The translations under genes were made by a program, and so were the position numbers. This document shows positions 49,801 to 61,800 of a DNA stretch of 64,000 nucleotides, in pieces (position 1 is the first letter of the stretch; the number at the start of each line of letters is the position of its first letter). This DNA comes from Struthio camelus (lineage: Eukaryota > Chordata > Aves > Struthioniformes > Struthionidae), in NCBI RefSeq assembly GCF_040807025.1, contig NC_090946.1:5622001-5686000 (forward strand), read 5' to 3'. Under the pieces are notes generated by a model. The model saw only the letters and a list, made by a program, of their open reading frames with translations. It searched no databases and was not told the origin of the DNA.

Positions 49801-52800
49801 CTCTTACCCACGTGTCGTTAGGCAAGTCCAAGCGCTGTGCATGTGCGCTGGGAAATCATCTCTCCCTGCAGCACGAATGCTGACAGCGCGAGCTGCTGAT
49901 GGGGCGTTGATTCGTGTAAGACTCTACCTGCGTGCTTTCCCCCTCCCAAGGAGAAAGGTTGAGCCCCAGACCCTGGAGGGGAGGCAACGCTGGAAGGAGA
50001 ACAGCGTCTTACCTTGTGTCCCTCACCCATGACAAGGTAGCACCTGCCCATCATGAAGCAGCAGGAGCCCATGTTCACATGGCACCATGGCTGCAGCAGG
50101 CGAATGTACTCCTGCAGGAAGGAACAAGAGTTTTTATGCAGGTCAGCACATACTCGTGACCTGCAGACACCCAGTACCAGAGGAAAGAACAGAGGGTTTA
50201 GATCTCTAACCCCAAAGCACTATTTCGGTGGCACCTTTAGCTGCAGCGTTCACAGAAATCCAGGTTGAGGGCTAACTTCCCTGCTCTCTTTGGTGCATGG
50301 ACAGGGGCAGAGAACCCCCTAATGCTCCTAGCAAACAACCTGCCTTGATTAGCTCCAGTAAAACCTGCTGTAGGGAACCATAAAGGAAATATTATATTGG
50401 TGTGCACAGAGCATGAACGAGAGCGTGCATGTGCAAAGGCACCAGGAGAGCAGACAGAGCAGGCATCAAGAGTGGTATTTGTGCAGCAGGCCAGGAGCCC
50501 GAGACCAGCTGTGGCATCCAAGGCAGAGCATGGATTCCAGCACCAACTGACAGGCATCGGGGGAGTGCTGATGGCACCAAGGACACACCATGGATAAAGC
50601 CACAGCACAGACGCCGGCCAAAACCAGGATGATACAACTCAACCTGGCCCTGCACCTTCTTTGGCAAAACAATACAGAGGCTATAAAACGTCATCACCAA
50701 TTAAAAAGAAGCTGGAAGACACGATGAAGATGCAATAGCTGGCATCCTTTGTCCTCCATGCCTCAGAAGCGATTCTGGTCAGACCACCAGGACACTTGTC
50801 TTGGTGTGCACATGTATAAAAGAACGAGCAAGTGAAATCAGTGACGGAATGAGTATCAGTGAGTGAGTGACAGCAATTTTGTTTAAAGAACAGATTCCAC
50901 AGCGCTATACTAGCTATTGACACAGCTATGTTAGCTGCCACAGTACCTTCTTCTGAAGGGCTACGAGGGAACAAAAACAGCACCACAGGCTGCCCTGGGA
51001 GAGCAGTGTTTGCTCTTCGTATGGAAAGGAAGAGCGATGTGCCAGCCCCGCTAGCAGGACCCCACAACTCAGAGGGAAGGGACATGCAGGAGCCAGGGCC
51101 CATTAGTAAAGCCAAGGTTTCACTGGCAGACCTGAACCTTCGCACGTGTGTAAACGCAATGCCACTAGCACACATGCCTTGCCTACCCCAGCCACAGCTC
51201 CACCAAAATCCACGTGGTAATGTGTCCTCTGAGCTGGGATTCATGGCTCAAATTAGCCAGCTACAAGAGATAAATCCCACCCCAGACTTGCTCAACAGCT
51301 TGTCATACAGAATAAGCAGCAAGGGAGGCTTGGCTCTCATCCCAGGACAGTGAGTTGGTCACTAGACCTTCTCTATGCCTGCCTGTTACTCACAGGATGC
51401 TTCCTGTATCTCCACCGCTATTTGGGTCATCGTGTTCGCATTCACAGGCAAATCTGGTGTTAGCTCCCTGAGGTCGATGCACTTAATCCAAGTTTACGTG
51501 ACCGACTGGGATCAGTAAGCATAATGGAAGGTAGCAGGGGAGGAGGAAGAGCCCACTCCCGCGGAGATAAAAGACTCTCGCATCTCCTCGAGGCAAGTGA
51601 GACAAAAGCATTGCAAGGAAATTCAAAGCGTGCTCGCGCCATGAGAGACCGTAGCACTGTGCACAGATGCCAAGAGGCAAAACGACGTTGTCCAAACCAT
51701 CTCGGCATTTCCTGGCTCAGAAGCTTTGCAGATTTGACATTCTTCTCAGCAACAACATGAACACAAAAGAAAGTAATTCGGCCCCCAAGCGTAAGGGGCT
51801 GTGAGAACAGAAGCCCCGCTAAAACGCATAGGAAAAAAACATCTCATTAATAACACCCTGTCTGATCTCAAACACATCAAGGACTGCCATCAGTAGGGGA
51901 ATGAAATGCGTCACATAGCACTACAGACAAGAAATCATACAATTCAGAATTAGAGCACAAACAAATACAACTACCAAGCCTCTAAAGAGCTCAGGAAGAG
52001 ACGGTGCAAGAAGTAATGTTTTGAAATATATCAGTCTGTGGAGACACTTGAAAATAAATAGTTTGCTCATACCGCTACTAAGATATTGAATGTGTAGCCA
52101 GTGATGGAAAGATTGATGGACATTTCTTACACCACATTTTACTAGGAAGGACGTTTAAGATATAAAATAAATGAGCCCTCCTGAAAGTGTATTTCTGCTG
52201 CTATACTGAAGACAGTCTCCTGAAGGCCCAATCTTGAAGCCAATACGCTTGCAACTGTACCACAGAAAGGGTTATGGGGTATACCAGCAGCTAACAGGGG
52301 ATTAGGTTACAGGTTTGCTATGATACTTCAGCAAGCTCACAAACTACTTGCCCACAGTTTCATACTATCAGACAAGTCCCAGGAGATTGAACTTCTCCAT
52401 AAAAAGGGTATATAGTAATCCTGAGCATTTCTGCCTGGACATTGTTGAAAACATAGGAAAGACGAAATCCATAAAGTAGACCATCTTAAATCAACCTGCA
52501 ACAAACTCGTTGCTGCATTTTCCAGGTATGAGACGCTTAACAAAAAGCCCTTCAGTTAGCAGAAGTTGCAGCGGACACTAAAAGGAAAGAGATGGCTGCA
52601 TATGGAAGAGGAAAGAAGTTTGCTACCTTACATTTGTTTACTGTGCTGATATTGCAGTGGCTATGACATAAGGCAAAGATTTCTGATAGCTCTCCAAAAG
52701 AGCTGTTCCTTAGAGCTGATTTCATCTGCAGGGCAAACTTCCAGCCCATCATCTCCAGAAAGGAAAATGGGAGCAGAGAGCTTGGGAAGATTAGCTCACA

Positions 52801-55800
52801 TCTGAGCTTAGAGAGCAGCGACTATGGGAAAGCAGAATGAACTCTGACGACTGCAAAGACGCAGCCTTGTGTAGACAGGGCCTTTCTAAGTGGAGGTCAG
52901 GCAGCTGTGAATGGAGATCGCATTGTGTTACACCTCTACATCAGCCAAGGTGCAGACCTGCTACTGAAAAAAGAAAACCCGCGCACGGCAAGAGACTATT
53001 GTGCTCGCTGCTCTCTTCTTTCAGCTCCCGAAGGCAAAAACTGCACTGGTTTTGAAACCTTAGCCGGAATGAGGCACTCCAGTAACACCTTCCATCAAGG
53101 AATAGAGCCACGACACGCTCCAAGTGAAGTGAAGTGAAGACAGGTCTCCCAAAGAGATTGCTCTTGGGCAAGAATCAAAAGCGGCAGCTGATGCAACAAT
53201 CTCTCTATGTGCAAGGGAAGCAGTAAAGCTACTGCTAGGAAAATTGCGCGCACACAGTGCTAAGAGACTGTTCTTGAGCGACACCATCCCTTCGTGGGTC
53301 CTTGCCGACTCCAGGGCACGTTTGCATGCCAAGCTGCTCCTGGCCCCAGTAGTGCTTTTCCAGCTGTGCAATACAAAGTAAGGCATTTGGCATTTTCCAG
53401 AGTTTCATTGCACAAGCATTGTTAGAGAGAGACAGAACGAAGCACTCACCTGCAGCTGGGTGTACTGACAGCTCCCCATCAAACACTCTGGAAAGAGGAA
53501 GCCAGGATTGCTGGGCCACCTGAGCAGAGGTTAAGGAACAGAGCAGAATCCAGTCTGGAGAGCTCGAAGCAATAGCCTGAAACTGTGTGCCTCTCTCAGT
53601 TTGTGGGGGGAAAGGAGAGAAGATTAAGCTGCTCTTTACACAACTCGTTATTCTGTAATAAGATTTATCCATATTAGAGCAAAACCATTAGTACATCTAA
53701 TCCACAGCTACCCAAATCCTGTTACCCTTCCAAATCTCCCAGCATCACTTCTTGCCAGGGCAAGTTTCTAGAAGTGTGGGGCTTAAAGTCAGAAATTCAA
53801 ATCCGTTCTTGCGCACCTAAACAGCACAGATTCCGTGAAACATTAAATACCCACAAACCCCGCAAAACACTAACAACAGGCACTTGGTCAGGAGACTTGT
53901 TTTGGAGATTTGGGTTTGGAAAACGTCGCTTTTGAGACTGCACAAGGTGCTGGTGGAGATGGCCAACTTACCGCCCCACCACCCTAACCCTTCTTCTAGT
54001 CCCAACCCTCCTCTCACAAACCTGCCCACACGTTCAGCCTCACAACTGGATGCGAGGCACAGCCTTCACGCACTCTCGCGGAACTCACGTGGCAGCCCCA
54101 CACAGGGGCTGCAGCACTGCCGCGCTGCACAAAAACTTCCACTAATTACAGCCCAGCAAGACAGAACATCTTGCCGTGGCTTTACAGCCAAGGATACAGG
54201 AGCGGCAGAAAGTCGGCCACTATCGCCGTTATAAGATGGGGCCAATTCAAACTCGTTTCAGCCAAAGAGGTGTTCGGTTGCGAGAAGAGTCGAGATATGA
54301 TGTGCTTTCTGGCCACTTCCTGGAAGAACAGCTCCACGATCGTTTGAGGGCTGGATACTAAAATACAAGTTAAAGAAACACTGAGAACAGGGCCCATAGC
54401 AGACTTCCCACTTTCTATACCAAACTGCTATGCCGGGCTCATCAGCCCAAACATCACAGATTAAGTCACAACAAAATAAAAAGCATGTTCAAAACTGCAA
54501 TTTGTTGGTTTTGGATTCCTCTTGACACCTGCTGGTTAAGTCAGAGGCGGAAGTAGGAGATCAAAGAGCGACCCACTGCAATGTTTATTAACTGCAACTC
54601 AATTATCACACGGAAAAAGAGCTATGCTTTCTCTCGGATTGTGCCATTAGCAATCCACCTGTAGCTTTCCAGCACTACTGAATGCTTTGCAGGGCAGGGC
54701 TGAGGGAGTGCTGACTTTGCTATCTGGCTTTGTTCAAATGCCTCCCTTCTCATTCCAGTCCCATCTGGCCAATCTCTCAGTAATTGTTTTCAACGCCTCT
54801 CCCCAAGCTGCCACCTCCTTTACATCTTTCCCCGAGTTTTACATATTTTTTCGTGAAGCACAGCAGCCAAACAGGACTTTCCTCATGAACGGGCCAAGAA
54901 ATATCCCACGACACTGGCACACACAAAGGATATTTTCAATTTCCCTTCAATGCACTGACATTTACTTTGAGGCAACTGCCTCTTGAACCGAGGCTTTCAT
55001 GGAGTTCAGACTCTGAAGAGCTGAACTCACAAAGAGCACAAATCTCTGAGGCCTGTCAGTAAGTGGAGGTAATTTCTCCCAAACTCACAGCCCTTCACAC
55101 GTGACACTGCTGCCTCTGTTGGTAACTGAGCTTCCCACATATTTTTCAGCTCTCTCTAAAATGTCTCAACTCTGAAGCGTCATACAAACTACTTTCAGCA
55201 GGGCCACCCCTGTGCGTTTGCCTCATACCTTGGTCATCATCTCCTCCTGTAAGCATTTCAAGGAATGCATTCTCCTGCTTAAGTTGCCCTAGATCATCCT
55301 CCAATAGAATCTTTCCCCCCCCCAAAACAGCGACTGAAAGCATGTATCTCTGTTCGCCGCAACACTTTTAAACTGTGAATGAATTATCAGCTGCTATTTC
55401 CCACTTGTGTTGCTCACAGCTGGTAACTCACGTCTTAACTGAGCTGCAAATTGTCAGAAGCACAGACATGTTCTTGGAAAGTATTCTTACATGTTCTCCC
55501 TTCCCTGAGCTGCTGCTTCTGCTCACAGTTGGATAAAGGTGAGCAAGCAGGACAGACCCTGGTATGACCCACTACAGTCACTGTAACGTACGCGAGCGAT
55601 GGGTGAACTTGGCTGATACTACTGGGCCCAGAATTAATACCATTCAGCTGAGCCAGGCCTTCCCCTCCTGTGCCAGGTGACTCAGCCTGAGAACAAGACC
55701 CATGTCTCTGGTATAGAAGGTCTGAGACCAATGCGGCAGGTTTTTGGTTTTTTTTTTTTTTTTTTTTTTTTGGTGGACAGCATGACAAACGGCTCCATGC

Positions 55801-58800
55801 AAAGGGGAGTTAAAACATGCCATCCATTAGCCCACTGCATTAAGCATTTTCCCTGGGTGGCAAAGACACAGGGGACAACAGCATCCTGATGAGTAACCTC
55901 CACTGTAACTCTAGCACTGGTAGGGGGATACACGCTTGAACGTCACTAAAAGGCAAGGCTCTTTCCAGAACAATTTTTCATGCAGCTGGAAAGTTACACA
56001 CAACCACTTCACTAAAAGAACATTGCTAGGACTGCAAAATCCAGCAGGCTCAGCACGGGAATTGCTGTACCAAAGGGGCTAAACCATCACCCTCAGCCAT
56101 AGATCAAGCAATCAACTTCCTCTGGAAAGAAAGGCCTGATTTAGAGAGAAGGTGGTCAATCTCCACAATCAGGAAACCCCTCAAGTTAGACTTTTTTGAC
56201 AGATTCCGCTATCAAGCTTAAAGAAGTATAAATAACAAAAACTGAGCGCTGATAAACTGCGGATACATCTTACCTAGTTTATGAGGTGTTATGGCAGTAG
56301 TGTCTGCTAACTCCAGTACAGACAGATGCTGCAGATTAGATTCCCTAGAGAAGAAAAAGTCTTCAGTGAAACGACAACAAAAGGCATCTCCTGCTTTAAG
56401 CATTCTCATTGTTCAACTCCCATCACTCCTACCACCGAAAGAGGCAACGGTGCATGGAGCACTGGACCCTTACACCATAGAACTGGCATCATAACTGTAA
56501 GGAGTCAACCCTAACATAGAAAATGGCAAAAAAATAAAACCCAAACAGCACAGCCCGACTCCTACTGTGAGATTCCCTCAGCAACCACCACTTTCTCCTA
56601 CCAGTAAGGACATTTCAGGAGGATTTAGCAGGAACCCACGTCCATCACAGACGGAGCGGAAAGGTAGAGACTTACAGCGTGTCAACAGGGACGTCCGACG
56701 CGAGGCACTGGCTTGCCCACCTGATCAGATAGTACGACAGGAGCAGAGGAGAGGTGCGGTGCAGCAGGTCCTGCTGAGACTGGAACAGCTGTCCCCCTCC
56801 CATAACCATCTGCAAGGAAACCACAGAGGTTGGCACACCAAGAGGCCAAGGCCAGAAAGCAACAGCAGGACAAGGACAATCAGCAAGTTTTATATCAGGC
56901 TCAACTCATTCCTCCTGCTAACGTGAAGGTGGCCAAGAGCCCGGCAGCCAGCCACACCCACTCGGACCACCAGCGGTACTCCTGCACGTACCAGAATTAC
57001 CCAGACACAATTACGGTGTCACCTTAGTACTATGGGACGAACAAACTCTTCGGGTGGCTCAGACCACATGAGGAAAGTTTAACAGCAAACCTACGTGCAT
57101 AAGGATTGCTTCTCTACATGCAAACACCAGCACCACACTCGCTGGGCCTCTGATATCAGAGACACCAGCAAAGAGGTGCTTTGCGCTGCTGTGACAATGC
57201 TGCTTAGAGGGAGAAAACAGCTTTGCTACAGAGACCATCTCCCAGCCTGGCTCTGCTGTCCAGGGACTGCATTTCTTCATGCTCCAGCCAGAAGCAGCAT
57301 GGCCAGGTGACGCGGAAGGGAAAGCAGTCCACGCTTGTGAAGGACATCGGTGTGTCAAAGAGGGGAAAACAACAGTTCCTAACCAAGTGAGCAGCAGAGG
57401 TCACATGCCTTACTGGTCTGCGAGAAAGCCTGGCTCCAGAAGGACACCTTGCAACATGCTCTAAGTGCTACCAGGGTGACCTTATCCAGGAAGAAGGGAA
57501 TTTCTTTTAAATCAAGAAACGAAAGCAGTAATGATTCCAAGTAAATAATATTGGTTTAAACAATGCTGCCCTTGCCTGGAGACCCGTTCCCATCCCTTGT
57601 GTTCTACTCAAACCACCAGCACAACCGCTTGCGCGGCCGCAAGGATCAACCCAGACCAATCTACCACAGTCATAAACACAGCTGCCACCACAGCGGCTGC
57701 TTACGCTGGCTGAAGCAGCCCTCACACAAAACATGAAATCACAGCCTTTGCATAAATGCCACTGCCATGATACAAAGGTGCTGTGCGCTGTGCTGTCAGA
57801 GAACAAGGCCACAGTTGTCAGGTTGGGCGTTCTAGGCCGCGCAGTGGCGTGGGAGCGATGGGGAGTAGATGGAAGAACTGTATGTGCTCAGGCAGCGCTG
57901 TTTCGAATCAGAGGCTGCAAATGATGTCCTCCTCTCACGGAGGGGAGCAAAGAACGCTTTTCCTGGATTACTATTTCCTGGATACTCAGTACGGAAACAG
58001 GGAGTTAGCAAGCGTCAGCAGCGCGCTGCTTTACTTCGGATGACAAAGTCACTGCATAAGAACAGGGCTTGCGAAAGCCTTTTGCTGGTTCCAACAGCCT
58101 CCAGGGTTTTGTTGGAGGAGACACAGCTCGGCATCTGGGTTTGGCGTTCAGCCAACGCCAGAAAGATCAAAGCACCGAGAGCACGCTTGGTAGCTTCAAG
58201 AGCTATACTCACAGGATCTCCAAGCCGCAGTAACAGCTGTTGGAGGATCAGCAGGTCCCGACAGATCAGGAAACGGATCGTGGCAATCTTACATACCCCC
58301 CAGCAAACCACATTGACAGCAGTACCGCTACCATACAGCTGGGTGAGGTTCATGCGCATATTTAGAGGCTGAGCTGAAAGGCAAAATTACTGGGATAAGC
58401 GTAGGAACTAGACCAACAAGAACCCTTGCTGAGCTGCTGCTGCCTTCCTAGACTGAACACAGCGCCGTAGAGTTTTCACCTCTTTCCGTGTCAGCGTCCG
58501 TCTCGTAGTCCATTTCTCGGATAAGGACTCCTATGGCGTGGATCGGGTTTCTGATCTCCTGCAATTTGCTGTGAATGTCCTCCATCACGTTTTCTCTGCA
58601 AAGACAAAGAATTAATTGACAACATGACATTTGAATTCAAGAGGGTTCTTTCTCCTCCCTCGGTGATCCTCTCCGGAAGGGAGCGTATCTGATCAGCTTG
58701 GACATTCCTAAAGGGAATCCTCTTCTGGCTTTGAGTTTTATTACAGTGCCTGCAGGGATCAGTCTATTTATTCCACTCCCCCAGGCTACCAGGAAATAAC

Positions 58801-61800
58801 GGTCAGATAGCTGGCATTCCAAAGGGTAATGATTTCAGGAGGAGGTTAGCACGCTAACCGCAGCGCTTGACCAAGGCTCTGACCTCTACTTAGGGTGCGC
58901 AGGCACTTGCTTTCACACTGCAAAGAGGATCACCAAACCAGAACTCAAGAACTCAGCTCTCCTGCTTCACATCTCGCCCGAGAGTTGCTAAAATTTCTGC
59001 TCAGGAGGGCCCAGGGAACAGCAAGAGGGTTCTGGAAGGAAAACTCCACTAGCAACACCAACATCCATGTTCCCCCATCTCTGAGGGGGCCTGAAGAAGC
59101 CTCCTGCAGCACAGGAAAAATCCACGCACCCCCAGTTGCATGTTGACGCCAAAGACTGCTGCAGACAATCCCTCTTCAGGCTCCCCTACCTCTTCATAGG
59201 GGAGTTTATGTAAAATATCTCCTTACGTGTCATTAGCTATCAAGTCCTCCAGGATCTGCTCTGCAGCCTTTTCTGGAGGCTGGAGGCGGGAGCAAGCCAT
59301 TTCCATTATGAATGCCATTTCCATGGAAATTGATTCTCCAATCAGTCGAAGGCACTGGACAAGACAGACAACATCACGAGACATCTCCAAATCTGTAATG
59401 AAAGAATCTAACTGTATATTCACAAGAGATTGCAAAATGAAGGTGGAAGGACCGTTCAAAACCAAATCAGTTCAGCTCATCTCAGAAAGCTACTAGCAGC
59501 AGGTTAGTCTCAGTCCTGCTTGTCAGATTGACCCTTCACTGCTAACTACGAGGCCAAATTAAAATTTAAGAGCTGACAAGGGAAAGATTTGTGCTTTATT
59601 ATTTGGAATAATAATAACCACTAATGCAACAATAAAACACTTAAAGTAAATTCAAAGATTTTTCTTCAGCTGCAGGTAGAAAGGAAATAATTACTACAGT
59701 GTAAGAGCAAAGGAAACCAAGAGCAAATGGCTCACATAGCTTAGTTCTAATTTCTCTCTCAAGCAGGAAATACTCATATTGTAGCAGTTATCCGTTTGCA
59801 GCCTGACACCTCAGGAGGATTTTCATATTCTTAGAAGTAATCTGAACACTCACTTTTGAGGATTACAGGATAAATCACTGGTTTGCAATACATTGTATAT
59901 ATTTTTTTAGAGATTAAGTAACATTTCTTCTGAAGCGTGAAATGGACAGGGCAGAAACTGCTAGCCTCCTAAGAAACATTGCTCTCCAGGCCTCCAGCTT
60001 TCCTTCCAAACCCTGGAGAATTTCTGAGGCAGAAATAGCTCAACCAAATGGATGATGATTCTTAAAAATATATAAATAAATAGAAAAAAAAAATCCACTC
60101 AAGCATGAAAGTGGAACTTAGGTAACATTTTCCGTTGCCTTTTGCTTTGCAAAACATGTGATCGCATGGCTAGCAAAGCATAGAGGGCAGTGTGGCAACA
60201 ATATCAAGTTTTGCATTCCATAGCATTTACTTCCTGGAGGCAGGGAATTGCATAGTCCTTCCTCACAGCTTACATGAAAATATTTATGCAAAACCATTTT
60301 GCTTAAAATCAACAAATGAGTTTGCAAAGCAGCACAGTTGAATCCAGGGTACCAGAGTACCTATAGGATTACAGGTTTCCTTCTCATCCATAACCTTTTA
60401 TAGTTTACTCCATCAGCAAGATGGAGAGGCTGGGGAATTCTATACAACAGGACCACTCGCATCAAGTCAGAGTAGCTCTTAAGGATCCTGATGGGGATCG
60501 CAAAACTGAGCAAGCATCCAACTGAAGTAACGTAAAGAAGAACTCATATAAGGGATCACCAGCTGTAGCGGGACTGCGTGTTTTTGATGGAACTGCCCCT
60601 CCTGGCCTGGGCTTGAATCCACCTGGCAGCTTTTAGAGAATCAAGCAACGATTTAGGGGATAGAAAACTGAGCTTCCAAATCCTAATCTCCCCAGCAGAA
60701 CTGAAGAACTTGCCAGCACACTATTGAGCTCAGTGCTGGCAGATCTATCCCACAGAGGGTAGACATGAAGAAGCCATCAGTTAACATCTCTGGAGCCTGC
60801 ACAGGTACTCTAGAACGCCACACGGGCAAAGAACCACACCAACGCAGATGCCTGTCACTGAGCAACATGCGTCCTGAAATCTAGGATTCTTCCTTTTTAA
60901 GTTATGTGAAATGAGCCAAAGCACGTTTTCAGCCTTGTCACATAATTTTTAACTCCTGGTCTGAACATTATGGCAGGTCTTGCAAAATAAAAATTACCAC
61001 AAGCACCAAAATAAGAAAACAAAGTTAGAACCCACGCAGACAATCATAGAGTCGGGAGCACTTCAAGGAGCCACTATGCAAACTCCCGCGTTCCCCTGCC
61101 TAGGGCTTCCCTGGCACACAGTATTTCAGAACCCAGCAATGAAAGAGCCTCTGCATCTCCTCACTTACCATCAAAGATGGCAGCATCATCCTCAGTCAGC
61201 AGGTGCTCACTAGAGAGCAGATAGAGATGGTCCACCATGGAGCAGGGCACGAGGAAAGACAAGGATCCCTAGGAAGGTAAGGAGAAACCCATTCTTTGAG
61301 CTCCCCAAATCCACGCCTCAGTCAGAAGAACATGCTACAGTTCCCTGGAGGTCATTGCTTCAATTGGCCACACAGGCCTAAGAGCCCAGAGCCACTTCTG
61401 CTCAGCCTCACCTTCTTCAGAAGGCACACCATGTTGGTATAGGGATTCAAGTGCAGCGCCAGAGGCCGGGAGAGCGCTTCTTGGTACTGAAGGCAGCAAG
61501 CATAAAACTTGGACCAGAACTCCACCTGCAGCTGCCAAAACTCTTCCGGGGAGCACTCGTATTCTGTCGCACTGCTGTGGAACTGGTAGGACCAAAACAG
61601 GACTTCAGATGAGAACAGGCAGCGACCAAAGAGAAAAACTGTAGTGCTTGGACCACAATTTTGTCCCTCATGACCGGTGTCATACCTTTACATGGTTAAG
61701 GGTTGATAAACACCAGTCGGTTCTTTTCCCCACCCCCTTACAGACAAAATTACTTTTTTTCCCCCCCCTCTGGCACTGAATTACACAGCAAGCGAACAAG

